Source: a bacterium (lineage in GTDB: Bacteria; Planctomycetota; Planctomycetia; Isosphaerales; Isosphaeraceae). From it: a stretch of 64,000 nucleotides of DNA. Shown piece by piece: positions 45,377-55,077 of this stretch. Position 1 is the first letter of the stretch, and every line of letters starts with the position of its first letter. The notes below the pieces were generated by a model, which had not been told where the DNA came from, did no database searches, and was given only the letters and a program-made list of their open reading frames with translations. Made by a program: the position numbers and the translations under genes. Where the stretch lies: contig WGMM01000002.1 in the NCBI GenBank assembly GCA_016125085.1, positions 228,454-292,453 of the forward strand. The letters run 5' to 3'.

Positions 45377-46183
45377 ATGAAGCCCGACCGATCGATGACC
45401 CGAACCCTCGGCCTTCTGGCACTAGTTCTGCTCGCAGCCTTGACTGCCGCCGAAGCCCAAGCCGATTCGATGCAGCCTAGTTATAGGCTCGAGGATCTTG
45501 GGCCGGCGGAGGAATTTCTCGGTAGGTCGCCGATTCTTTTTCCTGACGGAACCTTCGATAAATACACCAACCCTACCAATAAAGAGTATTGGCGTCGCGG
45601 GGATTATAGATTTTCTAATGTGGAAATAGGTGGAGGACATATTTCTGGATATACACTCTACAAGGATGGTAGTGATGTGAATCTTTTGGCCGATTTCAAC
45701 TCTTCGATCAATTTTGTACAGAAAATCAATGCGGTCGGTCAGGTTCTTGCTGACGACCTTGGTAACGGGGATGTATTGGGCCCCTATATTTACGATTCCG
45801 CAACCGGCATGAAGACGTACGTCAACTTGTCCGGCCTCAATAGTGCGAGGCAAACTGTTTACGGCTTAAATTCCTCAGGAAACCTTGTCGGGTATGCTAC
45901 GCTACCCGGTGGATTACTCGGAGCCACGTTTTATCAATCAGCCACGACCGAGGCAATTTTGCTGAACACGCTCATTGATGGGGCGTCGAACTGGCATTTG
46001 AGTACAGCCGGCGACATCAACGATGCAGGCGAAATCGTCGGTATCGGATCCGATTTGAACAATCCGACACCTGGCGGCCGAGCATACAAACTCGTTCCCA
46101 TCACTCCTGTTCCCGAGCCTTCGACCTGGCTGATTTTCGCGGCTTGCGGCGTCTGGGCTCTCCGCAAACGACTCGCCGACTGA
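45377..46183 (+). CDS. PEP-CTERM exported protein with HAF-type repeats
   Basis: A 268-residue protein with a signal peptide (MTRTLGLLALVLLAALTAAE) and a C-terminal sorting signal VPEPSTWLIFAACGVWALRK, i.e. the Pro-Glu-Pro motif, transmembrane helix and basic end read by an exosortase. Between them, repeated segments INAVGQVLAD, VYGLNSSGNLVGYA and INDAGEIVGIG match HAF extracellular repeats. The coding region from about 45480 to 46000 is clearly AT-richer and uses different codons from neighbouring genes, suggesting transfer or relaxed selection. The start is ATG 45377; M8 is possible. Confidence 0.88.
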   Translation: MKPDRSMTRTLGLLALVLLAALTAAEAQADSMQPSYRLEDLGPAEEFLGRSPILFPDGTFDKYTNPTNKEYWRRGDYRFSNVEIGGGHISGYTLYKDGSDVNLLADFNSSINFVQKINAVGQVLADDLGNGDVLGPYIYDSATGMKTYVNLSGLNSARQTVYGLNSSGNLVGYATLPGGLLGATFYQSATTEAILLNTLIDGASNWHLSTAGDINDAGEIVGIGSDLNNPTPGGRAYKLVPITPVPEPSTWLIFAACGVWALRKRLAD

Positions 46184-46220
46184 TCGATCCCGAATTCAGC
46201 GAAACACCACGCCTTCAGAA

Positions 46221-46349
46221 AGCTCCCCTCCTTGAAGAAGGAGGGGTGGCCGAAGGCCGGGGTGGTTGCTTCGATTGCCGAGCGAAAACCTCACGCGAAG
46301 CGACCCCCTCCCCGCTGCGCGGGACTCCCCCTTCGCAGGGGGAGAGCTT
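46221..46349. repeat. 129-bp repeat, copy 1
   Basis: The first of two direct copies (second at 46393-46521) with 5 mismatches. It holds several small hairpins: CCCCTCCTT pairing with AAGGAGGGG, GGCC-GAA-GGCC, CCCGC-TGC-GCGGG and an 8-bp CTCCCCCT/AGGGGGAG stem. The ends are AGCTCCCC and GGGGAGAGCT, nearly inverted, so a MITE-like element is likely. Confidence 0.8.
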
Positions 46350-46392
46350 TTCCTCATAGCCGTGCAGAACCGTAATGCGAGCTAACGCAGAT

Positions 46393-46521
46393 AGCTCCCC
46401 TACTTGAAGAAGGAGTAGTGGCCGAAGGCCGGGGTGGTTGCTTCGATTGCCGAGCGACAACCTCAAGCGAAGCGACCCCCTCCCCGCTGCGCGGGACTCC
46501 CCCTTCGCAGGGGGAGAGCTT
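46393..46521. repeat. 129-bp repeat, copy 2
   Basis: The second direct copy, same length as the first, 5 differences. Three of the differences fall in the first stem and disturb it, while the last (8-bp) stem is unchanged. It is separated from copy 1 by 43 bp. Confidence 0.8.
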
Positions 46522-46682
46522 ACTTTGGCTGCCATGCACTTCCGTGAACATGGCGAGTCATGCCTCATGCGGCGAACGCAAGGTTGCATTGCCAGCCTCG
46601 ATCGGTGACAATCCGGTTAGATCACGAGCTTCGCGGCGGGCTCGGAAAGGGCACAGATCACTACGGCTGGCGAAAACGAACG

Positions 46683-48092
46683 ATGAGCGGACCGGACGGT
46701 GGCGGCAAGGCCTGGGGCGGGCGATTCGACGGCGGCACGGACAAGCGCGTCGAGGCCTTCAGCGAAAGCGTTTCGTACGATCGCAGGCTGTTCCGGCACG
46801 ACATCGCCGGATCCATCGCCCATTCCCGCATGCTGGCCGCCGTGGGCGTGATGACTCCGGCCGAGGCCGACGCGATCGCCAGGGCGCTCAAGGAGATCGA
46901 GGCCGAGATCGAGTCGGGCAAGTTCGCTTACGATATCTCCAAAGAAGATATCCACATGCACATCGAGTCGGCCCTGATCGCCCGGCTCGGCGACACCGGC
47001 CGCAAGCTCCACACCGGCCGCAGCCGCAACGACCAGGTGGCGACCGACTCCAAGCTTTGGACACGCGACGCCCTGGACCGGGGCGACGGCCTGCTCGTCG
47101 GCTGGATGCAGGCCCTGGTGCGTGCCGGCCGGCGGCATCAGAACGCCGTCATTCCCGGCTATACCCACCTGCAGCGGGCCATGCCGGTGCTGGCAGGGCA
47201 TTACTTCCTGGCCTGGGTGGAAAAATGCCATCGCGACCGTGGCCGCCTGGCCGACTGCCGCAAGCGGCTCAACGAAAATCCGTTGGGTGCCGCCGCACTG
47301 GCCGGCACGAGCCTGCCGATCGACCGGCGGATGACGTCCGAGGCACTCGGCTTCGACCGCCCGGCGGCCAACAGCCTGGACATTTCCAGCGACCGTGACT
47401 GGGCCGTGGAGAGCGTGTTCGTGCTGACGATGATCCAGCTTCACCTTTCGGCATGGGCCGAGGAGTGGATCCTCTGGACGACATCGGAATTCGGCTTCCT
47501 GTCGCTGCCGGACGCCTATTGCACCGGCTCGTCGATCATGCCGCAGAAGAAGAACCCGGACGTGCTGGAGCTGACGCGCGGCCGAGCCGCCCGGGTGATC
47601 GGCGACCTGACGACCCTGCTGACGCTGGTAAAAGGCCTGCCCCTGGCCTATAACCGCGACCTGCAGGAGGACAAGGAACCGCTCTTCGACGCTTTTGACA
47701 CCGTCGAGGCCTGCCTGGCCCTGGCGGCCCTGATCACCGACGGAGCACGGCTGCGGGAAGACCGGATCCGGGCCCGGATCGACGAAGGCTACCTGGACGC
47801 CACAGCCCTGATGGAAGCCCTGATCAAGCGGAACATTCCGCAGCGGTCGGCCCATGAACTCGTCGGCAAGCTCGTCGGCCTGTGCGAGCGCAAGGGCTGC
47901 CGCCTGGCCGATCTTTCGGAAACTGACCTGAAGGCCGTGGACACGCGGCTGGACGGCTCCCTGCGCGACGAGCTGGGCGTGGACCACGCCGTGGCCGGCT
48001 ATCGCAGCGAAGGCTCCAGCGCCCCCGGCGAAGTCGACAATCGCCTGGCCCACTGGGAACAGGCTCTGGGGCTGGCGAAAGCGGCGAAATAA
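46683..48092 (+). CDS. argH: Argininosuccinate lyase
   Basis: A 469-residue enzyme of the fumarase/aspartase superfamily, the last step of arginine synthesis. The start at 46683 gives [15 protein letters not shown], the usual entry. Key motifs: [25 protein letters not shown] segment ([17 protein letters not shown]) and [12 protein letters not shown] around residue 283 (the catalytic-serine loop). Length is normal (about 460). No other arg gene is near. The two 129-bp repeats lie immediately upstream. Confidence 0.97.
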   Translation: MSGPDGGGKAWGGRFDGGTDKRVEAFSESVSYDRRLFRHDIAGSIAHSRMLAAVGVMTPAEADAIARALKEIEAEIESGKFAYDISKEDIHMHIESALIARLGDTGRKLHTGRSRNDQVATDSKLWTRDALDRGDGLLVGWMQALVRAGRRHQNAVIPGYTHLQRAMPVLAGHYFLAWVEKCHRDRGRLADCRKRLNENPLGAAALAGTSLPIDRRMTSEALGFDRPAANSLDISSDRDWAVESVFVLTMIQLHLSAWAEEWILWTTSEFGFLSLPDAYCTGSSIMPQKKNPDVLELTRGRAARVIGDLTTLLTLVKGLPLAYNRDLQEDKEPLFDAFDTVEACLALAALITDGARLREDRIRARIDEGYLDATALMEALIKRNIPQRSAHELVGKLVGLCERKGCRLADLSETDLKAVDTRLDGSLRDELGVDHAVAGYRSEGSSAPGEVDNRLAHWEQALGLAKAAK

Positions 48093-48172
48093 GCGTCGTA
48101 TCACGGTGCGGCTGAACAGCGGCCGTCGGATCCTGACGCAACCTTCCCACCACCTCGATTCGGGCCAAATTC

Positions 48173-49141
48173 GTGCGAGCATTGATCACAGGCATCACGG
48201 GCTTCGTCGGCGGCCATCTGGTGCGTCATCTGGTCGAATGCGGCGATGTCGTCATCGGGCTTTCGCGTTCCGGCATCTGGCCGGCCGAGACGAAGGCCGA
48301 GATGGAACGCCTGGCCCGGCTGGAGAAGATCGACCTGGCCGACGCCGACGATTCCGAAGCCCTGGCCGAGCTGATCGACCGCAAAACGCCCGAAGCCATC
48401 TATCACCTGGCGGCCCAATCGAACCCGCATGCGAGCATGGATGACCCGCGAGGCAGCTGGGCCGTGAACCTGGGCGGGACGATCAACCTGCTGGAAGCCG
48501 TGCGGGAATCGTCCGTGCGGCCGAGGATTCTGGTCGTCAGTTCGGGCGTGGTTTACGGCAACCCGCCCGTGGACCGGATCCCCGTGAAGGAAGACTGCCC
48601 GGAGCGGCCGCTCAATCCCTATTCGGCTTCGAAAATCGGTGCCGACATGGCCGCCGTGCAGGCGTTTCTGGGATATGGCCTGGCGGCGATCGTCGCCCGG
48701 CCGTTCAACCACGCAGGCCCCGGGCAATCACCCCGCTACGTGCTGCCGGCCCTGGCGAAACAGGCTGCGGAAGTGGCCAGCGGGAAACAGGCTGAGCTGA
48801 ACACGGGAAATCTTGACATCGTGCGTGATTTTACGGACGTGCGCGATATTGTTCGCGGTTATCGCATGCTCATCGAAAAAGGCACCCCGGGCGAGATTTA
48901 CAACCTGGGCCGGGGCACGGGCACGCGGCTGGCGGATGCTCTGGAAGCCCTGCGGGCGATCTCGGGCCATGCCCTGCCGCAGAAGGTCGACCCGGCGAAG
49001 CTGCGGGGCGTCGACCTGCCGCTGCTGGTGGCTGACGTCTCGAAGGTTCTGGCCGACACGGGCTGGAAGGCCGAGATCCCGATCGAAACAACGATGCGCG
49101 ACCTTTATCACGAGTTTCGGGCGGCGATTGCGGGCGAATGA
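48173..49141 (+). CDS. NAD(P)-dependent sugar-nucleotide epimerase/dehydratase
   Basis: A 322-residue extended short-chain dehydrogenase starting at GTG 48173. It has the Rossmann motif TGITGFVGGHL, an AAQSNPHASM segment and catalytic YSASK (Y150, K154), with Ser in VVSSGVVYG. The pattern HAGPGQSPRYVLP and NLDIVRDFTDVRDIVRGY is that of GDP-mannose 4,6-dehydratase/GDP-6-deoxy-4-keto-mannose reductase (Rmd-like) proteins. A role in making a deoxysugar for surface glycans is inferred. The gap to argH is 80 bp. Confidence 0.88.
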   Translation: MRALITGITGFVGGHLVRHLVECGDVVIGLSRSGIWPAETKAEMERLARLEKIDLADADDSEALAELIDRKTPEAIYHLAAQSNPHASMDDPRGSWAVNLGGTINLLEAVRESSVRPRILVVSSGVVYGNPPVDRIPVKEDCPERPLNPYSASKIGADMAAVQAFLGYGLAAIVARPFNHAGPGQSPRYVLPALAKQAAEVASGKQAELNTGNLDIVRDFTDVRDIVRGYRMLIEKGTPGEIYNLGRGTGTRLADALEALRAISGHALPQKVDPAKLRGVDLPLLVADVSKVLADTGWKAEIPIETTMRDLYHEFRAAIAGE

Positions 49142-49280
49142 TCGGCATTTGTGGTTCGATCACGTCTTCCCCTGCCTGAAACCGCCGCGCGGGCTTGTTC
49201 CCGCCGACGATTGCCATTAGGCTGATGCGATCCCGCTGAACACGAAATCCGGTCGAACTCGCCACAGGAGCCCTGACCCC

Positions 49281-50786
49281 ATGGCTGCAGCAACCACTTC
49301 CGACTGCGTTCTGGTCATCGATCAGGGAACCACCAGCACCCGGGCGATCGTGTTCGACAAGCAGGCTCAGCCGCTCGGCTCGGGCCAGTTCGAAATTCGC
49401 CTGCAATATCCGCAAAGCGGCTGGGTCGAACAAACGCCCGACGAAATCTGGGAATCGGTCGCCTCGGCCGTGGCCGCGGCACTGGCTGACAGCGGCGTGG
49501 CCCCGGGCAGAATCGCGGCGATCGGCATCACCAACCAGCGGGAAACGACGATCCTTTGGGACAAGGCCACCAGCAAGCCCGTGGCCCCGGCGATCGTGTG
49601 GCAGGACCGCCGCACAGCCGACACCTGCCGCAAGCTGGCGAGCCACCGCGAAATGGTGCGAAGCCGCACAGGCCTGGAGCTTGATCCTTACTTCTCAGGC
49701 ACCAAGATCGGCTGGATTCTCGATAAGGTCACCGGAACCCGCCAGCGGGCTGAAGCCGGCGAGATCCTCTTCGGCACGGTCGATGCGTTTCTCATCTACC
49801 GGCTGACTGGCGGCAAGCGGCACGTGACCGACGTGACCAACGCCAGCCGGACAATGCTTATGGACCTGGCTTCAGGCGAATGGGACGACGAGCTTTGCAG
49901 CATCTTCGGCGTGCCCCGGGCGATTTTGCCCGAAATTCTGCCCAGCGTGGCCGATTACGGCGTGACCTCCGGCCTTGGCTGGCTGCCCGATGGCTTGCCG
50001 ATCCTGGGCGTGGCGGGCGATCAGCAGGCCAGTTGCGTGGGCCAGGCGTGTGTCGCATCCGGCCAGACCAAGTGCACCTACGGCACGGGCGCGTTTCTGG
50101 TTTCACATACGGGCGACAAGATCGTGCGATCGGCCAACGGCCTGCTTACGACTCGTGCGGCCACTCTGACTGACGGCCGGGCCCAGTTCGCTCTTGAGGG
50201 CAGCGTGTTCGTGGCCGGTGCCGCCGTCCAGTGGTTTCGCGATGGGCTCAAGGCCATCGGGGCATCGCCCGAGATCAATCCGCTGGCGAAAAAGTCCGAG
50301 TCGGACGACATCCTGTTCGTTCCCGCGCTCACGGGCCTGGGTGCCCCTTACTGGAACCCCGAAGCACGCGGCACGATCTTCGGGCTGACACGCGCGACAG
50401 GTCTCGCGGACCTTGCCAGGGCCACGCTTGAAGGTGTCGCCTATCAGGTGGCCGACCTGATCGAAGCCATCGCGGCCGACACCGGCAAGCCGCTCACGGC
50501 CATGAGCGTGGACGGCGGCATGACCGACTCCGATCTGTTCCTGCAGCTCCAGGCTGATATTCTCGGTTTCGAGCTGCGCCGAAGCCTCCAGCGCGAGGCC
50601 ACGGCCCTGGGCGCGGGTGTGCTCGCCGGGCTGGGTGCGGGGTTGTGGACGAGCGTGGAAGACGCCTTCACCACCCACACGGCCGCCCAGGCGAGATTTC
50701 GCCCTGAGCGGGACGAGGCGTGGAGAAAATCCGCCATGGACCGCTGGCATAAGGCGATCGCGGCCGTGAACGGTTTTTACGGTTGA
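49281..50786 (+). CDS. glpK: Glycerol kinase
   Basis: A 501-residue FGGY kinase. N-terminal phosphate loop DQGTTSTRAIVFD, SGWVEQTPDEIWESV, the substrate segment ITNQRETTILWD and WQDRRTADTC, and the C-terminal GGMTDSDLFLQLQADILG are typical of GlpK. No glpF or glpD is adjacent. It phosphorylates glycerol to glycerol 3-phosphate with ATP. Confidence 0.95.
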   Translation: MAAATTSDCVLVIDQGTTSTRAIVFDKQAQPLGSGQFEIRLQYPQSGWVEQTPDEIWESVASAVAAALADSGVAPGRIAAIGITNQRETTILWDKATSKPVAPAIVWQDRRTADTCRKLASHREMVRSRTGLELDPYFSGTKIGWILDKVTGTRQRAEAGEILFGTVDAFLIYRLTGGKRHVTDVTNASRTMLMDLASGEWDDELCSIFGVPRAILPEILPSVADYGVTSGLGWLPDGLPILGVAGDQQASCVGQACVASGQTKCTYGTGAFLVSHTGDKIVRSANGLLTTRAATLTDGRAQFALEGSVFVAGAAVQWFRDGLKAIGASPEINPLAKKSESDDILFVPALTGLGAPYWNPEARGTIFGLTRATGLADLARATLEGVAYQVADLIEAIAADTGKPLTAMSVDGGMTDSDLFLQLQADILGFELRRSLQREATALGAGVLAGLGAGLWTSVEDAFTTHTAAQARFRPERDEAWRKSAMDRWHKAIAAVNGFYG

Positions 50787-50817
50787 CGATTCGGCATGCG
50801 GCCGATTCGAAATCGCT

Positions 50818-51810
50818 TCATTCGTAGATCGGAAAGAACGTCCCGAAGGCCGCTTCGCAGAAGACGCCCGGGTCGTTGAAACGCCGATTGCGGTCGAGCG
50901 CCGAAATCGCCGTCATTTCGGCTTCCGACAATTCGAAGTCGAAGATGTCGAGATTCTCCGTAAGCCGTTCCGGATTCGAAGTCTTGGGTATGACCGATGT
51001 TCCGCGCTGCACGCCCCAGCGCAAGAGCACCTGGGCCGGCGATTTATGGTGCCGCCGTGCGGCTTCGACGACGACCGCTTCATCCATGGCATTTTCATTT
51101 GGCCCGGCCATGCCCAGCGGTACGTACGAAGGTGACCCCAGCGGTGAAAAGGCCGTGACGGAGATGTTCGCCCTACGGCAGAACCGCAGCAGCTTTTCCT
51201 GCGTCAGATACGGATGCAGCTCCACCTGCAGAACCGCAGGCGGAATCGCCGCGTAATTGAGCAGATCCCGCAATAGCGAAACACCGAAATTGGCCACGCC
51301 GATGTGCCGCACCAGCCCGGCACGGACAAGATCTTCCATCGCGGCCCAGGTTTCGGCGATCGGCACACGCGCGGCCTTCATGCAGGGCCGTTCGGCCTTC
51401 TCGTCAAAAATCCAGCCGGCCGGATAGCGCGATTCGAAAGGCACGAATTCCAGCGCGATCGGAAAATGAATCAAATACAGGTCGAGTGAGTCGACATGCA
51501 AGTCCCGCATCGACTTCTCGCACGCCTGCCGCACGTGTTCGCGGCGGTGATACGTGTTCCAGAGTTTGGACGTGATCCACAGCTCGTCGCGGCGAATCAC
51601 GCCGTCATTCAGAGCCCGCTCGATCCCCTGCCCGACTTCGGCCTCGTTGCCGTAATCCGAGGCACAATCCAGGTGGCGATAGCCGCGAACGAGCGATTCA
51701 TAAGTCATCCGAGCGGCATCGGCGTTCGGCACTTTCCAGAGGCCGTAGCCCACCGCGGGCGGATTCGAAGCGGCTGACGTCATCTGTGGCATTCCCGACA
51801 TTTCCGGCAT
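50818..51810 (-). CDS. Aldo/keto reductase
   Basis: A 330-residue AKR. The catalytic tetrad is visible: Asp and Tyr in DCASDYGNEAEVG, Lys in WITSKLWNTYH and His in LYLIHFPIALEF. IPKTSNPERLTENLDIFDF is the cofactor-binding loop; Lys followed by Thr/Ser fits NADP(H) preference. The layout matches xylose reductase-like AKRs. It is divergent from an aldose-1-epimerase-like gene, suggesting a sugar-processing pair. The first ten residues are poorly conserved; M10 may be the true start. Confidence 0.9.
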   Translation of the reverse strand: MPEMSGMPQMTSAASNPPAVGYGLWKVPNADAARMTYESLVRGYRHLDCASDYGNEAEVGQGIERALNDGVIRRDELWITSKLWNTYHRREHVRQACEKSMRDLHVDSLDLYLIHFPIALEFVPFESRYPAGWIFDEKAERPCMKAARVPIAETWAAMEDLVRAGLVRHIGVANFGVSLLRDLLNYAAIPPAVLQVELHPYLTQEKLLRFCRRANISVTAFSPLGSPSYVPLGMAGPNENAMDEAVVVEAARRHHKSPAQVLLRWGVQRGTSVIPKTSNPERLTENLDIFDFELSEAEMTAISALDRNRRFNDPGVFCEAAFGTFFPIYE

Positions 51811-51961
51811 TCTCCAGCATCATTCCAGGATCGCCCCCGAACAGATCGTCAATCGAATCCCGATCGGCTCGCCCTTTCAAGATTATGACGACGTCATCGA
51901 TCCGAAGCGATCGGCTTCTCACTTTCGCACGGAACGATCGCGGCAGAAGCCGCCGGAATGT

Positions 51962-53164
51962 ATGATGAAGGCGTACTCGACAGACGAAAACGCACCCATG
52001 GACCACCAGCGAGCCCCGACGCACATGTCCACCACCATTCTGACCGACCTGTCGCGAAACATCGCCGCGGACCACGCATCCATCCAATCGCCGGGCGGCG
52101 TTTCGGCCAGCCTGAAAAGCCTGCATGGCGGCCGACGTAACGGCGTGCAGCTTCTGGATCTCTCCGACGGACACTTCTGCGTTTCGATCATCCCTACGCG
52201 TGGCATGGGCCTGTGGAAGGCCCGTATGGGCGACACCGTCATCGGCTGGGCCTCGCCTGTGCAGGATGGCCCTGTGCATCCGTCCTTCGTCAATCAGGCG
52301 GCCCTCGGCGGCCTGGGCTGGCTGGATGGGTTCGACGAAATGATGGTCCGCTGCGGGCTCACTCAAAACGGCCCGCCTTCGCCGGTGACCGACCCCTTCG
52401 CCATCGGCCTTCACGGAGTCATCGCCAACCGCCCGGCCCATTATCTGGCCGTGCACGAATTGCCCGACCGGCTGACCGTCGAAGGCCATGTCGACGAAAC
52501 CTGCCTGTTCGGCATGAACTTGCGGATGATCACGAAGATCACGCTGGTGAAGGACACCCGCCGCATCGAAGTCGAAGACGAAATCATCAACATGGGCAAT
52601 CGCGAGGCCGACCTCGAGCTTCTCTATCACTGGAATTTCGGCCGCCCGTTCCTCGAAGGCGGGGCCACGTTCGACGCCGCTGCCGAAGAAGTTTGCCCTC
52701 GCGACAAAACCGCCGCGGCCGGAATCCGCAGCTACGACGTTTACGACGAACCGACCGTCGGCTATGCCGAACAGGCCTTTTTCTTCCGACTGAAGTCGGA
52801 CTCGGAAACTTCGAATACGACCGTGATGCTCCGGAACAAAAACGGCGACAAGGGCCTGGCCTTGCGGTTCGATACGCGCCAGCTGCCGTGCTTCACCCTG
52901 TGGAAGAACACGGCCGGCTATGATGACGGCTACGTCACGGGCCTGGAGCCGGCCACGAATTACCCGAATCCGAAGGCTTTCGAAAAAGCCCATGGGCGGG
53001 TGATCTCCCTGCCGCCGGGTGGCCGGCATCTGGCGGTGACGTCGCTGGAAGCCCTTCCGACCGCCGGCGACGTCGAGCGTGTCGCTCACGAAATCGCCCG
53101 CCTTAGGGGCGATACCAAACCGACGCTCCATCACGCCCCGGTCGAGCCTTTCGCCGCTGGTTGA
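51962..53164 (+). CDS. Aldose 1-epimerase family protein (DUF4432-like)
   Basis: A 400-residue protein, or 379 residues if it starts at M22 (52025). The fold is a galactose-mutarotase-like beta sandwich: SIIPTRGMGLWKARMGDTVIG, LGGLGWLDGFDEMMVRCGL, IGLHGVIANRPA and ELLYHWNFGRPFLEGG are typical DUF4432 blocks. The His in LYHWNFG and Glu late in the sequence may be catalytic. It lies back to back with an aldo/keto reductase and probably interconverts sugar anomers; the substrate is not shown. Confidence 0.85.
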   Translation: MMKAYSTDENAPMDHQRAPTHMSTTILTDLSRNIAADHASIQSPGGVSASLKSLHGGRRNGVQLLDLSDGHFCVSIIPTRGMGLWKARMGDTVIGWASPVQDGPVHPSFVNQAALGGLGWLDGFDEMMVRCGLTQNGPPSPVTDPFAIGLHGVIANRPAHYLAVHELPDRLTVEGHVDETCLFGMNLRMITKITLVKDTRRIEVEDEIINMGNREADLELLYHWNFGRPFLEGGATFDAAAEEVCPRDKTAAAGIRSYDVYDEPTVGYAEQAFFFRLKSDSETSNTTVMLRNKNGDKGLALRFDTRQLPCFTLWKNTAGYDDGYVTGLEPATNYPNPKAFEKAHGRVISLPPGGRHLAVTSLEALPTAGDVERVAHEIARLRGDTKPTLHHAPVEPFAAG

Positions 53165-53332
53165 GAAACTTTCCGGGCGTCACTTGTGTCGATTATGAGT
53201 GCGCGCACGGCCGAATCGCCTTGAACGTGGCCGTGCGGATGCCCTAAAATCCGAAAGACGACGCGAAAATCGATGCTCAGCCTGGGCCTGAATTCCAATG
53301 GCCCGGCTCGTTCCCGGAAAGTCCGCACATTC

Positions 53333-54787
53333 ATGATGGTTTCATTCCCTGGAATTCGGCGTTTTCGCCCTGTTTTCGCGCTTGCGCTGGTCCTCACGCC
53401 AGCCTTTTCCGCTCTGGCCGCTGATACTGCCCACGACGCCGCGAACCACGCCCACGAAATTCCGAACCCGATCTGGACCGCACCCTTCCTGATGATCCTT
53501 GGCGCGATCGCCCTTTTCCCGCTTCACCACAAAACCGCCCACGCCTGGGAGAAGAACAGTTTCAAACTGTCTCTGAGTATCGCCCTTGCACTGGTCGTAC
53601 TGGCGTATTACGGTTCACGCTCATTCGGCTTTCATGGGTCAGGCACGGGGTCGGAGGCCGTCAGTGCCGTGCTTGAGCACGCTCTTGTGCAGGATTACGC
53701 GCCGTTCGTCATCCTGCTGTTTTCGCTCTATGTCGCCGCTGGCGGCTTGAGGTTCGAGGCTGACCTGATCGCCAGCCCGACCAACAATACGATCATGCTG
53801 GGTATCGGTGCCGTCCTGGCCAGCCTGATCGGTACGACGGGCGCGAGCATGCTGATGATCCGCCCGCTGCTCCAGACCAACTCGGAACGCACGAAAGTCA
53901 CTCACACCGTCGTCTTTTTCATCTTCCTCGTTTCGAACATCGGCGGCCTGCTGACGCCCATCGGCGATCCGCCTCTGTTCCTCGGCTATCTTCAGGGCGT
54001 GCCGTTTCTCTGGACATTGCGGCTTTTTCCCTTCTGGCTGGCCTGCGTCGCCACGCTCCTGGCGATCTATTGGGTATGGGACTGGTCCATCTATCGCACC
54101 GAGCCGTATCGCGCCCTGATCGCGGACAAAACGATCCTGCTGCCACCCAAGGTTCGTGGTCAGGTGAATTTTCCGATCCTGGTCCTCATGGTTCTCTCGG
54201 TTGCATTTCTGGTTCCCGATCGCCAGTTGCTGGGCTGGACGATCCCGCACCACGCGCGTGAAGTCGTTCTGCTGACACTGGCCGCCATTTCGCTCGGTGC
54301 GACTCCACGCGGCATCCGCTCGGCCAACGACTTCAATTATCACGCCATTATCGAAGTCGCTGCACTGTTCCTCGGCATTTTCGTCACGATGCAGGTGCCC
54401 ATGGAAATCCTCAAGGCCAAAGGGCCCTCCCTCGGACTGAGCCAGCCGACCGACTTTTTCTGGGCGACGGGTTTCCTTTCCAGCTTCCTTGATAACGCCC
54501 CGACATATCTGGTGTTCCTCGAAACCGCCAAAACCCTGCCGACCTCACAAGGCATGACCGAACTGGCCCTGGGCGCCGGTCATGTGGCCGAACACTTGCT
54601 GGCAGCGATTTCGCTGGGCGCCGTGTTCATGGGCGCGAACACCTACATCGGCAACGGCCCCAACTTCATGGTCAAATCGATCGCCGAACAGTCCGGCGTG
54701 AAAATGCCCAGCTTCTTCGGCTATATGGCCTACAGCGTGGGCATTCTCATTCCGCTGTTCATCTTGATCAGCCTGGTAGGACTTTGA
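53333..54787 (+). CDS. NhaD/ArsB-type sodium:proton antiporter
   Basis: A 484-residue polytopic protein with about 12 transmembrane segments. Diagnostic blocks of the IT superfamily NhaD group are seen: GASMLMIRPLLQTN, FLVSNIGGLLTPIGDPPLFLG and later NAPTYLVFLE with AISLGAVFMGANTYIGNGPNFMVK. The start at ATG 53333 gives a hydrophobic leader ending near SALAAD, a cleavable signal preceding a periplasmic stretch rich in His. It probably exchanges Na+ for protons, but a dicarboxylate function cannot be excluded. Confidence 0.87.
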   Translation: MMVSFPGIRRFRPVFALALVLTPAFSALAADTAHDAANHAHEIPNPIWTAPFLMILGAIALFPLHHKTAHAWEKNSFKLSLSIALALVVLAYYGSRSFGFHGSGTGSEAVSAVLEHALVQDYAPFVILLFSLYVAAGGLRFEADLIASPTNNTIMLGIGAVLASLIGTTGASMLMIRPLLQTNSERTKVTHTVVFFIFLVSNIGGLLTPIGDPPLFLGYLQGVPFLWTLRLFPFWLACVATLLAIYWVWDWSIYRTEPYRALIADKTILLPPKVRGQVNFPILVLMVLSVAFLVPDRQLLGWTIPHHAREVVLLTLAAISLGATPRGIRSANDFNYHAIIEVAALFLGIFVTMQVPMEILKAKGPSLGLSQPTDFFWATGFLSSFLDNAPTYLVFLETAKTLPTSQGMTELALGAGHVAEHLLAAISLGAVFMGANTYIGNGPNFMVKSIAEQSGVKMPSFFGYMAYSVGILIPLFILISLVGL

Positions 54788-55042
54788 TTCGCTGGCTCGA
54801 AGTCGCTTCGAAACGTGCGTCTCAGCGCGATCGATAAACGCTGCCAACCGGCAAATGGGCAAGAGATGACCTCGGCCGAAAGTCGGAACAGATCGATTGC
54901 GCTCGATGCCCAAATCAATCGCCAGGCGTAATCGGCTGAACGACCACCGGCAGATGAGAGGCATCTTCGCAAGTCATCCTCCCGTCAGAATTTTGAGAGA
55001 CACTTTTATGTTCCTTGTCATAATTTCTTCCGTTCTGTTAAT

Positions 55043-55069
55043 CCTCCATGAGAAACGAATAATTGGAGG
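55043..55069 (+). promoter_or_regulatory. Hairpin that can mask the Shine-Dalgarno of the sigma gene
   Basis: The ribosome-binding sequence TGGAGG (55064-55069) of the GTG start at 55078 is an exact reverse complement of CCTCCA at 55043-55048, with a 15-base loop. The stem would close the ribosome-binding site, so translation of the sigma factor may depend on opening it. Confidence 0.55.
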
Positions 55070-55077
55070 TCATTGCG

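Larger units (their letters stand above)
46184..46682. other. 499-bp intergenic region carrying two 129-bp repeats
   Basis: The gap between the PEP-CTERM gene and argH. It holds the two direct repeats described separately; the rest shows nothing recognisable. Open frames here are artefacts of the repeats. Confidence 0.6.

Noticed and set aside
46215..46589. Small open frames over the 129-bp repeats with duplicated peptide segments.
   Set aside because: The similarity between their products comes from the DNA repeat itself; no start context or family.
46617..48182. 521-codon open frame on the minus strand opposite argH.
   Set aside because: It mirrors argH exactly, has no recognisable motif, and argH is certain.
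51698..53134. 478-codon open frame opposite the aldose-epimerase-like gene.
   Set aside because: A shadow frame with no signal, start context or family-like segment.
54993..55024. TTGAGA and CATAAT as a promoter for the sigma operon.
   Set aside because: The spacing is 20 bases, too long for a normal sigma-70 promoter; left uncalled.
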